DNA from: Clonostachys chloroleuca
Taxonomy: Eukaryota; Ascomycota; Sordariomycetes; Hypocreales; Bionectriaceae
Assembly (NCBI GenBank): GCA_037952775.1
Contig: JBANAY010000003.1
Location: 23,064,001 to 23,128,000 of the forward strand
Direction: 5' to 3'
DNA length: 64,000 nt
This document shows, piece after piece, positions 1 to 10,998 of this stretch (its first letter is position 1; every line of letters begins with the position of its first letter). The notes below the pieces were generated by a model, which saw nothing but the letters and a program-made list of their open reading frames with translations, did no database searches and was not told where the DNA came from. Made by a program: the position numbers and the translations under genes.

Positions 1-767
1 TTCTCCTCGACAACAGTACTCCGCCAGCAAATGCTCAGCATGGCCCATGGCTCACAGGCTTTGAAGTGTTCCTTCGCAGACTGGCTTCCTGGGAACTCAA
101 GATGGAGGAATTCGAATCCGTACATTGGCCCACCGATGATGAGCACACAGCAAGGCTTGCAATACGACTGTACCATGTGACTCTCAGGACGCTAATTCGA
201 GGAACAGCTTTCGGGCCCGAGACTCGTTGGGATGCGCTTCTTGGTTACTTTGAGTACGCAGCCGCGCTTGCTACCTCACTGCAAGAGCGCCTTCGTACAG
301 CCGCCATCCCAAATATCAGTGTTGAGCCTGGGTTGATCATTCCGCTGTGGATGATCAGCCATCGATGCAGACATCCCGCTTTGCGTCGGGTCGCGATCAA
401 CATGATGGCAGAGGCGAAGAGGATCGAGGGCATGTGGATGAGTGACGCCACTGCCCAGGTAATGAGGACTATTCTAGCCGTAGAAGAGGAATCGATGGGT
501 CCTGGCAGCGCACATGCTTGGCCGGCACCTGTGTTAGATTCATCGTCGCTGGACATTCCTTGGCATGCGTGGTCCAACCCAGGGTTTGATGTTCCCACCA
601 CGCTCAGTTGGTCTGATGTGCCAGTCATACCGGAGGAGAACCGGGTGAAGGAGCTTCTCGGCACGAAGCGAGTTGGGAAGCGGTCTGCTGATCTTCGGCT
701 TTTGATGGGCTCGGCTGATGATGAGAATTCGTTCGGGCTAGTCAGGGAGATAAGCATAAGTTTCTAG
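1..767 (+). CDS. C-terminal part of a fungal transcription-factor-like protein (5' partial)
   Basis: The frame is open from the window edge and stops at 765-767, so the N-terminus, with any DNA-binding domain, lies outside. About 255 residues are visible. They contain paired helices such as IPLWMISHRCRHPALRR followed by a weakly conserved tail. The run LIIPLWMISHRCRHPALRRVAI resembles the end of fungal-specific Zn2Cys6 regulators, where a 'hyperplasia of rows of Arg/His' helix precedes a short tail. That is family knowledge; no zinc cluster is visible here. The first in-frame ATG (111-113) is internal and should not be taken as the start. The gene is convergent with the S10 peptidase gene. 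An uncharacterised protein with the same C-terminal fold is the main alternative. Confidence 0.6.
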   Translation, partial: LLDNSTPPANAQHGPWLTGFEVFLRRLASWELKMEEFESVHWPTDDEHTARLAIRLYHVTLRTLIRGTAFGPETRWDALLGYFEYAAALATSLQERLRTAAIPNISVEPGLIIPLWMISHRCRHPALRRVAINMMAEAKRIEGMWMSDATAQVMRTILAVEEESMGPGSAHAWPAPVLDSSSLDIPWHAWSNPGFDVPTTLSWSDVPVIPEENRVKELLGTKRVGKRSADLRLLMGSADDENSFGLVREISISF

Positions 768-967
768 TCGCAAGAAAAGTAGACATGTTCCTTCAAATCA
801 CATTGTTTCTGCTACTTCAGTAGGTTTGAAAACTAATTCGCGGTTAGGACCCGGATTCATGTAATTGACTCTTTGATTAGTGCAATAAACCAAATTACCA
901 ACATGCTTCGACCACAAGATAAAGATACAGCGACCACAAGATAGAGACATAGAAAGACAGATGCCTA

Positions 968-1098
968 CTAGACAATAAAAAGGGCCAATATGGGCAGTGC
1001 GGCAGTCATCCAACCACCACTGACCAGCGTTGAAGCGAGAGACGAACCGGAATCACCAGTATCGGTGTCGTTCCCTCCTTTACCATTGTCGACATTTT
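968..1098 (-). other. Frameshifted GPI-like C-terminal extension of the S10 gene
   Basis: Directly beyond the called S10 stop, another minus frame is open down to TAG at 968-970. It reads KNVDNGKGGNDTDTGDSG, then a Ser-rich segment and the hydrophobic end MTAALPILALFIV. This is the layout of a GPI attachment signal (small residues, spacer, hydrophobic tail). The frames would join if the run of five G (plus strand 1122-1126) were six. Whether the shift is real or a sequencing error cannot be decided here. Confidence 0.55.
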
Positions 1099-3275
1099 TC
1101 AAGCGTTGACCCTTCGTCCCAGGGGGTTCGTCACCACGAAATCCTTGGTCTCTGCTGTTCCATTCTCTAGTGCCTTGAGCTGCTCATCGGTACATGTACC
1201 ACCAGGTGCCAACACATAACAAACGCTCTCGAGAAGGTCAGGAAGCTCGCTTTTAACACCCCGGATGTTGGACTCTCCCCTGGAACTATAACCCAGCATT
1301 GTCGCAAGGTCAACCTTCCCCGTGGCGACATCTTTTCCGAACATGGCGCGCTCGAAGATGACGGACACGGTCTCGGGCTGGTAGCCACCGGCACTATGAC
1401 CGGCCTGGAAAACTCGCGAGAAGGACAGCTTCCCGTGCTCGCGTACAAGACCGCCCTGGTAGGAGGAGTTTGTCGTGATGGGTTCGTAGCCCGCCTTGGC
1501 GAAGTCTTCCGCCGACTGAAACGGGATAGAGAGAGACGCATTTTCAGCTGATATCCCTGTGAGGTATCGCGTTAGAGTCAATTACTCAAGTTTTAAGGTA
1601 TTCAGTTGACACTGGAACCGTTCTTACAGTTGCAACGGTAGTCTCGGTCACCGTAGACCATGGCTATGTTGACACCTCCGTCCAGAAGATGCGTGAGATG
1701 GGAAAAGCCATAACGGACCGGGTCTCCCGTCATTCTCAAGAAGGCAGCCTCGACTGCTTGACTGCCCCTCGTGTAGTTGAGTGGCACACCTAGTTCTTGC
1801 TGAACCCACGCCTGATTGAAGAAAGCTGCCTCGTACTCGTAAGGATAGGTTGCAGGTCTATTGTAAGTGATGTCGAAATAGCCGTACTAACCATCAGTCA
1901 GTCTAATAGTCGAGACGATGCATGCGGGGAAACTGACCGGTGCATTGCTTTCGAAGCTCTGCAGGATGGTTCCAAAACAAAATTGGCTAGCTGCACTGCA
2001 GATCTTGTTCACATCATCATTGTTACCTTTGTTCTCTGGATCGCCTTTAGGGGCAACAGCTCGACATTGGTCGATCAGGGCAAGGCAGCCCTGCTCAGGG
2101 GCAGTAATGTTTTTCACGACCTCTTGGTAGACATCCTCGGAGTATACCGGGAGCCCGAAGGTATTGTTACGAGCATAATCGGGGAACCCCATCAACATGG
2201 AACTCATCTCGACTAAGCCGTTGATGATTCCAACGGTTGCCATGTTGAAAGCGGTCGCATTGGCGACCTCATGCGTTCCATTTTTGATGAGCTCGTTTTG
2301 GTCCAGGAAATGAGATGCGAATAAAGGGGCATACAGCCCGCCGTACTTGGAATAAACAATTAGCAGCCAGGTTAATGAGTTAATGGTGAGACATGTTACC
2401 TACAGATACTGCCCAGATGGAAAGCTCATCGTTGATTGTGATCCTCTCTGGAAATCTAGTATTGATTAGCAGATGCAAGAGCTAGTCTAGAGCGGTTTGT
2501 ATTCGGAGAATGAAGCCAAGTGCTAGGTCATGTTCGATTGATGATACCACTTACTCGTTGAACCAAACCTGAACAAAGCTCCAAAACGTTCTGGCAGCAG
2601 ACATGGTCGTATTTGCTACTGTCTCAGGGCCGCCTGCATGCAGAGTGCCTTGGATTGTTGTTAAGTTCAGCTGCGGCAGCTCTGCCTCTGTAGTTACGGG
2701 CGAGAAACTTTGATCCAGGGTGTTGAGAGTTCCGTTGAGGGCCGTGGTGTAAGAGTAGCCAACGCCAAAGGGTTGGTCAATATACAGCATGTTTACATGG
2801 TTGTTCCACGAATGCTCGTTCAAGGTTGTGGAATTCCCATCTGCGTTGAAGTAGCATGGGAAGACGGCCGAGCCATCAAATGAAGAGTAGCCAGGGCCGC
2901 CGCCAAGGTAGATGGAGGTTGGGGCAGTTGTCGCATTGTTCCGTGCCTCTTTATTTCGACATATCAGAACCATCTTGAGTAGTTGAAACAAGCTGGATAA
3001 TACTTACCGAAGTACCAGAAGTGTAAATGTCCAGAGACACCATCCCCCCATCCCGTTGCATCGGGAATGAGGTCCTTGGGGAGGCTGATATGGCCAGAGT
3101 AGGATCTGACATTTTGGGTAGTCTCACATATACTCTTCACTTCTTTATACGTGATTCGGGCACCGGGAAATTTCTGGGACAGAGTGACGTTGATATCCTT
3201 AGGTAGAGAAACAAATGACTGTGCAGCAACCGCCTCCCCCAATACAAGGGAGGCAAGTAGTGTAGAGAACTTCAT
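1099..3275 (-). CDS. Secreted serine carboxypeptidase-like protein (peptidase family S10), six exons
   Basis: Exons by eye: 3275-3008, 2948-2555, 2455-2404, 2345-1938, 1886-1628, 1556-1099; 612 codons. A signal peptide (MKFSTLLASLVLGEAVAA) starts the protein, followed by FWYFEARNN, the GGGPGYSSFDG loop and YIDQPFGVGYSY, all S10 landmarks. The Ser nucleophile sits at the exon 3/4 junction (WAVS|YGGLYAP), Asp is in YGDRDYRCNW and His in AGHSAGGYQPE, so the triad is complete. The Asn and two Glu that hold the substrate carboxylate in carboxypeptidase Y are Gly, Phe and Val, so classical carboxypeptidase activity is doubtful. Many N-glycosylation sequons fit secretion. The called stop at 1099 probably results from a one-base shift at 1122-1126. 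The next frame continues to 968 and adds a Ser/Gly-rich stretch and a hydrophobic end like a GPI signal. It is transcribed convergently with the gene at 1-767. Confidence 0.85.
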
Positions 3276-4557
3276 GTCGTATTCTGATCAGATCGATACT
3301 GCACAAAACTGGACGAGGATTGAGAAAAGGAAGGTGTAATGTCAAAGAAGACACGATAAAGCGTTGGGAACAATTATGATCACTGGGAAGGAAAAAGGTC
3401 GACCAGGTGTTTGCTTATATAGAAGTCGATACGCCTCTCTAATTCCGTTCATGCCGTCATTCTCTACTTTCCAGGGGAAAGCTCGTGTTTAATTACGCTC
3501 GGGTAGTCAGGCCAATCTTGGCCTTCATAGGATCTGTGTAGCCACATTATGTAGCTTATGGTGTTGATGAATCTGGGAAATGGCAATTTGGGGCTCGGAT
3601 AGTCGCCTTGGCACAATAACCCCATCCCGAAGGATTTTGGCTAAACTCAAAGGAGAAGCATTGATGACGATCTGGCGAGCCTACCAATGGCCAGGCCTTG
3701 CAGGGATCTTGCCAGCCCTATGTGATTGAGATGGCATACGCAGTGACAGCTACGCATTGAGGCTTGGAATTGTACTTTCGTCAAGTGTTACGCTATTGAA
3801 AGCCCCTGACAGTGGAATTTGCATGTTTTATAATAGCACAGGCTATTAGGTGTGATTGGCATGGTCGCCATCGGGGAGGATAATAATAGAATTGGTACTC
3901 GTAAGCTGCCAAGAGGCCATTGTTACGGAGGAGTTATGAGAAAGACGATGGCGAGAAAGGCTTTCTCGACCTAAATAGCAAGGGACATACAGACAGGGTC
4001 AACGTCACCAACCATTGATTTCAGCAAGATATCAAAGCAACTATCTCATCGAAACCAATAAAATTATCCTGGTGCTCAATTTTTGCAAGCCCAAGACAGC
4101 AGAGACAGTAAACTTTGAGCATCTTGATTACTATGGATCGTCTCAACAGTACTCACTCATGAAGCTTATCAAGCTCTACCTCGCTGACGCCGGAAATGAC
4201 GCGATTGTGCCTCTAAAAGCGAATGTAAACTAGACACTGAGTGAAGATCAGGACGGGAACGCAGCTCTTTTATCGCCGCATTGTTCTGATATCGTTGAAG
4301 GAGAACGAGTGAAATTCTTTTTGTTTAACTACTTGCACTATGTAGGAGCCAATTAGCTCACTTAGGCGAACGTGAGTGAGAAAAATCATATATCTAGACA
4401 TCCTATCTCTCATCCATAATTTGATCTCAGACTAGTATACCTCTGGAGATCCCAAATTCCGTCTTCACCGTGTACAAATCTTCGCCTCGTCACTCTTCTG
4501 ATAAGGATGACATGTTGGCGCTAGCTGTCAATCCGAGACGGCATCGCAGGCTCAGAG
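3276..4557. other. Intergenic; promoter of the S10 gene plus a possible gene relic
   Basis: It holds the upstream region of the minus-strand S10 gene. The only coding-like trace is the degenerate stretch at 4015-4356, listed separately. Confidence 0.5.
4015..4356 (+). pseudogene. Possible ankyrin-repeat relic
   Basis: One plus frame reads LMKLIKLYLADAGNDAIVPLKANVN, then a TAG at 4231-4233, then DQDGNAALLSPHCSDIVEGERVKFFLFNYLHYVGAN in the same frame. The spacing of xNVN, DxDGNxALL and a following helix up to GAN resembles consecutive ankyrin repeats. No start, no intact full repeat and no neighbouring exon is visible. This is an inference from pattern, and chance similarity is possible. Confidence 0.25.
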
Positions 4558-5959
4558 TCAGTGTTCTCCCACATGTCCGTTGTTCTGCAGCAACACCATC
4601 AGACCCTGCTCCTGGGGAGCATATGGCGGTAGATCCTCAAGTGCTCCTCCGACTGCCATGGGATGGGTCGGCAGAAATGTGTCCGGATAATGCTCAAGGT
4701 TTGATGTGGGCGCGTTCTCATCTCGAATTGGGATAGATTGCGGCAGTGGCTGCAAGGCACTCGATGCTCCAAAGTGCGCTCCATGGCCCCCTACACCCAG
4801 CGTGACTTGACTTGGCCAAGCCCCAGTCTGGTACTGCCCTTGGAACCCCATCTGGTCGTAGGACATTGCAGTCAGTGGTAAAAGCTGCTGCTGCGGCGGC
4901 GGAAGCGGCCCTTGAACCGAGTAGTGTATCCGGGTTTGTTGCGTTGTTCCCGGAGGCATCAGTGCACGGGGCGCCTCGAGGCTCAGCCCGGCTATGCGAT
5001 CTCGGAAGGCCTGCAGTAGATCAAGCTCATGACTGTATGCGTTCTGGAAGTGAAGCTTCATATTGGTCCTATGGATCTGCGGGAGTCTCTTGCGTCCGCA
5101 GTACTGAGCGCATGCCTTGCTGGCCTCGTTCTTGCTTGACAGGTTGCTGACCAGTGAATCCGCGGCTTTGTAGAGGAACTCCAAGTCGTCAGTGGCTATG
5201 TGGAAAACGTGCCTGGGCTCGTTGGCCGGCAAGTCAACTCCCCGGATGGTCGACGGCGCTTCTCGTCGTCCTCCGGTTCCCAGCTGCAGCAGGAACCTGG
5301 CCTCGACGGACAACATGCCGCCATCGAACCGGCTACAAATAGAAGAAAGTCTATCATAGACACTTGTTGCGACCACCTTCAGGATACGGCCGCCTGCACC
5401 ACCTACCGGGCGTGTAGCACCGTGTCTGGCCATCTCATCGCTCAGCATAGTCAGGGCAGGGCAATGGACGCCTGCTTGTGATAGCAGAGCGGAAATGTCC
5501 CAAACTCGATTGTCATTGCATCGATAGGCGACAGCGAATTGGAGAGCGAGTCGAAGAAATGCGCTGTTCTGTCGTGATGAGAAGAACGGATGTAGAATCA
5601 GCTCGAGAGATTGTCGACAAATCGCTGTGTCCAAGGCGGCAAAATGACGAAAGTCGAGTCTTCGTTTTTGAACGGCATGATATGCCATGATGGCATGACA
5701 GCAGGTACAGCGGGTTCTCTCGATAAACCAGGATGCACACTCTCCAAAGCTTGCTCAGCCTGTCCAAGTAGGTACGCGTAAGACCATCATACATCAAGTG
5801 AAACCGCTGGACGGCTGAGGAGACTTCCTCGCGCTCCTCGTATGTGTCTATCGTTTCAACCATCATTCCAGAGATCTCTGTGGGCCAGAGGATGTCAAGG
5901 AGGTCTTTATATCCGACTGCGCGCTTGCCGGAGAGAATAACGTCAATGTGTTGATCCAT
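4558..5959 (-). CDS. Hypothetical protein, Gln/Pro-rich C-terminus; frame change inside
   Basis: I do not recognise this protein. The frame starting at 5959 (MDQHIDVILSGKRAVGYKDL) must pass into a second frame near 5750. That second frame is open from about 5757 and runs to the stop at 4558, with MAYHAVQKRRLDFRHF and LRLALQFAVAYRC near its start. A 43-nt intron (5792-5750, donor GTATGA, acceptor AAG) would join them into 452 residues. That is very short, and a 55-nt alternative with donor GTTTCA also keeps frame. The first two thirds look helical and globular. The last 130 residues are low complexity (LPPPQQQLLPL, Gly/His/Ser), like disordered regulatory regions of fungal nuclear proteins. 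No DNA-binding motif is seen. Confidence 0.6.
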
Positions 5960-6606
5960 ATTTTTGACCTTTTTCGTTTGTTTAATCTTGGTAATGGTAT
6001 TTGAGCTGCAGCAAAAGCAATGTGGGAGGCTATCAAAAGATGAGCCGACTCCTGAGATTTATGCATGAAATCAGAATGAAAGGAGATGATCGTGGCTGTT
6101 TTGTTTCCATTGTTATTATTATTATGATTGCAAATGTGATTGTCAACAACAAGTCACAGGAGAGTGACTGTGATGTGTAACCGCCGGTGACCTGTGGAAA
6201 GCCAGTCGAAGAGAAAGTGAATGCTCAACAAGAAAGATTCAAAGAACCCTCTACGCAGAAGCTTTATATTAAACCATAATAGTCAGGTTGTAGTGTGGCC
6301 ACCACGGACTATCACACGAGAAAATCAAACAATAGAAGGACAGTTGATCCGTCGCCAAGTATCCATAGACTAACCACTTTCTTTCACTTGGAATTTGCCC
6401 CTTTTATCAACTCTCGTGCAAGACTAACCTCATATATTACATGATCGTGCAAGACTAACCTCAGATGTTAGATAATTGTGCACTAGGACGTTCATGTGGT
6501 CTGGTAGCTTTAACTCAGAGCAACTCACAAACCAACTTCTCCCCCACCAACCATGTTGGGAGAAAGAGAGAAAAGCCGACGAAAATTTGCCTAGCTAAAG
6601 ACCAAC
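5960..6606. other. Intergenic, divergent promoter region
   Basis: It lies between the minus-strand hypothetical gene and the plus-strand membrane protein. Apart from the 19-bp direct repeat at 6414-6463 and an ATT-rich stretch near 6110-6125, nothing stands out. Confidence 0.5.
6414..6463. repeat. 19-bp direct repeat upstream of the membrane protein gene
   Basis: TCGTGCAAGACTAACCTCA occurs at 6414-6432 and again, identically, at 6445-6463, with 31 bp start to start (three helical turns). It lies about 145 bp before the first candidate ATG (6607). The exact duplication and position suggest a protein-binding site pair or a recent small duplication. Confidence 0.6.
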
Positions 6607-7490
6607 ATGGACCCATTGTATTTGCTGCAATCTGCATTGAGGTGGGGACGGTTCAGCTTTGGGCGTCGAGCGCATGTGCAACCAACAGACAGTAAATGCC
6701 GAGCCAGGATGAATACTCCTCTGCTCCCCAACCCTCTATTCCCCGCCGTGTTTTCCGACCCATCTCTCCTCTTCCATATGCATTCTGCTTCGTCTAACTT
6801 CCCCCCAACCCAACTAACGGCCCAAGGCGTCATGGAAGTTGACAGTACCGGTCGAATGAGTGCGCCTGGCTTCACGGTCAGCGCACAGCCAACTTCACAA
6901 ACATTCGTCACACTTGTGACGACTACCAGCTCAAGTAAGACGCAATTTATGATTTCGACTGCATTTCAGACCGTCACAGTGTCTGCCACAGCGTCTCCAG
7001 ACTCCCAGGATAGCAGCAGCACAGATCGTAAGTATCTAGTGCACTTATTCCTATTGCATCTTTCATAACCTAGTTCTAATTATGCACAAACAATTTAGGG
7101 GCGTGGATAGCTGGTGCCGTACTAGGCCCGGTTGTTCTTCTCCTAATACTCCTCACAGGAGCCTTCTTTATTTGGCGACGGCACCGACAAGCTGCTTTCA
7201 GAGCATCTACCTTCACCACAGAATCGATTCCAGGAGAGGAGAAATCACAGAAGCCACCTTCACCACCGCGTCACCCATCTGAGCTTCACGAAGATACCAT
7301 AACGCCGCAGCCCCAAGAATTGTATGGCTCGCCGCCAGAAGCTCCATGGATTGTCGAAAAGCCAGCAAACCAAGTTCCGGCTCAAGAACTGCCCGCGGAC
7401 GAGCCTGCGCCCGCATTTCAGGGAAACGATACACCGAAAGAAATATCCCGCATGGCTTCGCAATCTCCGGACAAAATCTCCGCTCGATGA
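6607..7490 (+). CDS. Single-pass membrane protein with Ser/Thr-rich ectodomain
   Basis: Two exons, 6607-7027 and 7099-7490, with an intron that has a GTAAGT donor and TTTAG acceptor. Length is 270 residues from 6607 or 235 from the ATG at 6712; 6778 is a third possible start. The order is a Ser/Thr-rich segment (TTTSSSKTQF, TVTVSATASP), one hydrophobic helix (WIAGAVLGPVVLLLILLTG) starting right after the splice junction, a basic stop-transfer WRRHRQ, and an acidic Pro-rich cytoplasmic tail. This is the common layout of fungal Mid2-like or otherwise unassigned wall-stress-sensor-like proteins. No WSC domain or clear signal peptide is seen, so sensor function is inference only. Confidence 0.7.
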
Positions 7491-8512
7491 CAAATGCACA
7501 AAAATGGGAAAAGAACCAGTACGCGGACGACAACGTGCGGTGGCAAGCTTCCGCGCTGCAATATCACAACCCTTCAGTGCGCAGCCCGGGAAACAGAGTG
7601 ATGTTTTTTGCACCTAACAGCAAGCTTTTTTGCGGATTACGCCTCCTTTCGATTGCAAAACAGATGTGCTGCGCGAAAGAGTCTGAATTTGTGAGGACTT
7701 TAATGGACTACCCGGTTTGGATCTCCTTCACCCCGTCGATTTTTCTTCAACTTGCGCCCAGCATCTTGCAATTTAGAAATGAGGTACATGGGGTAAATCA
7801 CAATGTAACAAAGCACGAGTTCGGCCGGTGAACTAAAGAGATCGGAATCGTGGGCATTCATGTTGGACGGATTCCAGAGTGGCTGGTGAATTCTTGAAAT
7901 AATTGTTGGTTTCCTTCTATCTTATGAAGGTATCGGTTTGTGTTGTTTCGTAGTTTGAGGTAAATGGGGGATGGTCAGATCATTTGAGGGGCTTGGGCAA
8001 GGCACACACAGCGGCCAATGCCATACTCAAGGCTCCCCGCGAGGCGTATACTGCTCTGCAGAGAATCAATCTACAACGAATGGGATCATAATAATGTCAT
8101 AAACACGCAATCTATTAGTATGGCTCGATTTTGAGGATGATTGACGTTACAACTAGGCAGTGCACGAGCGCTTCGTACTGTTGGGGCACTCTCAGGCATG
8201 TGTGTCAAAAGGACAAAGTGAACCTTTCGTCCATGCCCAAGCATATTATAGTAAGAAAGCAATAGCCATGAATGGGCTCCAACTTTCGGCTTGGCACCTC
8301 AGCCACCTATACCCCGTCCCCTCAGAAGTCCCGTGAAAGCTGGAGAGTAGAGAGTTCCAGGGCTTTGTTGGTGAGGGTGAGCTTTAGGTCACAGAGCCAT
8401 TTTAGCATCTTGAAATAACATGCTTTCTCAAACCATTGATGTGGATTTTGGTAAGTTTTAGAAGCCTAGGTATCCGATCAAAAGGGCTGATATCTACCAC
8501 CAAAGTGTCCGC
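7491..8512. other. Intergenic between convergent genes
   Basis: This stretch holds the 3' flanks of the membrane protein gene and the HET gene. A plus-strand reading frame running on past 7490 is in a different frame from the membrane protein and shows no family features. Confidence 0.5.
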
Positions 8513-10530
8513 TTAATGTATTGAGAACTGCTCATGTGCTGGGCAGGTAGCGAGAAATTCGCCATGCATAATCCCATCCACATAAGCATCTCCACGAAAG
8601 TAGAAACCGCCATCCGCTCGCTGTCTAAGGACGATGGGTGAACGCACACCCCAGATAAGCGTTAAGATGTCAAAGGCCTCAACTTCTAAGTGTCCAAGCC
8701 CAAACATCCCCTTCGCGGTCTTGAAAAAGGTACGGTTTCTGCTACAAGTACCCGCGTTCTGTCGCCACTCACGTGCAATACGTCTGACTTCATCGTCACT
8801 GGGACCTGTAGCGGGGTCCAGTCGAAGGAACGCTGACCAAAATCCTCATAGAGAAACTGGACCTGTTCCTTCGTTAAACTCCCAGCATCGATGGATTCCT
8901 GCCGCATAAATTTGCGGACCAGTTCTCGAATGGCCTCATCAGGTTTGATTCGACGGGTGCTCTTAGTGTTAGCCGTGCGCCAGATATAATCCTCCCCAGA
9001 CCCTGACTCGGGGCCCAAATCGACGAAGCGAGCGATCTGCTGGACCCAAGCATCTGCATCCCGGATTTGCGATGCGCTATACCGATTGAACTGAATCCAC
9101 TCAGGCGGTTCCATAACTTCGGTAACCACATCTACGCGGCATCCAGCCTTGCGGAGTATCCCCAAACTTCCAACACCATTGTTTGGAGTTATGACCGGCT
9201 GGGATGTGTTTCCAGCAGCCTTGAAGTCTCGAAAGTAATTTATTTCCCAAGTCCGCACTCCGTACTTTCCAATCTCCTGCCAATCGGGAACCCACGTGGG
9301 TAAAGGACCGTCTATTTCCCCTGGCAAACTGCAGTCTAGGTAGAACGCATGCGGATCCGGCGGTTCAAGGCTACTGGATTCATCCAGCAGGAGCTTGGTT
9401 ATTTCTGCGTACACCTCAGCAATTGGTTTTTGATAGTCGATGAGCACTCTCTTAGCTTGCTCTGCTGGGATTATGCCTAGAAGTCCGTATAGGATATCTC
9501 TGGGGTCTGTCGCGCTGTAAAAGGGGCGGTTCGGTGCGCCGCAGCGCTCCCACAAGATATTTGCCAGCTTCGCTTTCATTGGGCCGGAAGGAAATCGCAT
9601 CCAACGACGGGTATTAAGTCCCTTGATAGTCCAGAGAGTGCCTCCTAAACCCGCTAGAATATTATCCCACCTTGGTTGCAGACGTCTGAGATCGTGGATC
9701 CAGTAGCTCCATAATGCCGTGAATATTGCGTCGAACATATCGAGCGAGACCGTTCTTGTGCCAACGTGTACAAGGGCTTCCCTTGATAGAATCACTTCTT
9801 GGAAAGCCCAGATGCGATGCCAGTAATCTCGTCTCAGAATGTTCACAATTCCAGACTTCAGTGGGCCTCTGCCAGTCTCATGTTCCCTTTTGCCGGATAA
9901 GCCCTCCTCCTCGAAAAGATCGTAAAGGAACATTCCCAACGCGGGCCCGGAGATATCCTCTGTCCCTCCATCCAGATCTCTGGAGTCAGCACGCTTCTTG
10001 ATGTAGGACTTGACCCCGGGTGGCGCTGCGCTATGGTCGAATAAGCTCGCCACGTCACAAGCGACTGCGGCTGGGCCCAAACGAGAGATCAAATCCATCG
10101 CCAAGTCGGTCTCCACACAGCCTAGCCCCAGCCAGATATGGACCAGGCTGGCTTGGCTGTAGATTTCTCTCATGGATGCAACTTGCAGGTGTCTCTCTCG
10201 AGTATTTGACATGTCGATGCAGATTGCGTCGATCCATAGCCACGACTGCAGCTTCTGCTGATGGAATTGTTTCAACGCTGCAGCTAGATTTCGTGTTACA
10301 TTAAACGGTGTACCTTTGACGACGATCTCCTCCGTGTTCTGAGGGTTTCCCCAGGTATATGATAATGCAGCGTATTCAATTTCATCGTTCATAGACACGT
10401 GCCGCATCTCCAGTGAGATGGTCTCAGGCTCAGCGGCATCGTCCGGGCCGTCCGCCTCAAATGTGGACGAATCCAGCCGGACGAGCCTGATCTCACGATT
10501 GTTCTCCTGAAGAGGGTCGTAAGTGAACAT
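8513..10530 (-). CDS. HET (heterokaryon incompatibility) domain protein
   Basis: Exons 10530-8789 and 8741-8513; 656 residues. The HET domain occupies roughly residues 50-250 with EYAALSYTWGNP, the WLWIDAICIDMSNTRER block and the IYSQASLVHIWLG block, all family hallmarks. A middle region with DPRDILYGLLGI follows. The 47-nt intron (donor GTCAGA, acceptor TGTAG) puts the end in frame as MNRNRTFFKTAKGMFGLG and the classic closing block GDAYVDGIMHGEF. Without splicing, the first frame ends at 8686 and loses this block. HET proteins trigger cell death on non-self fusion in some cases; most, including this type, have no tested role. It is divergent from nothing close: 470 bp separate it from the esterase gene on the same strand. 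Confidence 0.9.
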
Positions 10531-10998
10531 ATTTCGTGGTCGAAACGGGCGAAGTAAGAGCTATCCTTTCGGCCAGGTTATGGCAACTTGGAATGAGGGA
10601 ATTGCGTGGATTGACGCCTACGCCGTCACAGTGCATAATAAATGACATGGACGCGCCTAATTTGCGTTAACTGAGCTCCGAGTAAGCCTGCTTTTCTGCG
10701 CCTCAGAGCCAATTGGTTTTCACCCCGCTCAGCCCCCTTGTTGTCAACCCCTTGCTGTTCATGTAACAACACGCTGACAGCCCTCCCAGAGGAATTCGCC
10801 GAACAGTTTCGAAGACAGTCATCATGAAACGAAATGCGAGGTAAGAAGAAAGAACAAGTCTACGTTAAATCAATAGAGATGGCACCTTGGCACATTATTA
10901 TGAGAAGAAAATCTATTTTCCCGGAAGCTTAGTAGAAGTGTTCTAATTTCCCTGAATAGGTTGAGACACAGCCAGTATAGTATATCCATATTCCGTGA
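10531..10998. other. Intergenic, HET gene upstream region
   Basis: Nothing beyond ordinary flanking sequence is visible. It carries the HET promoter and the 3' flank of the esterase gene. Confidence 0.5.

Noticed and set aside
8686..8760. Frameshift in the HET gene near the T run
   Set aside because: A normal 47-nt intron (8788-8742) restores the conserved C-terminal block without invoking an error.
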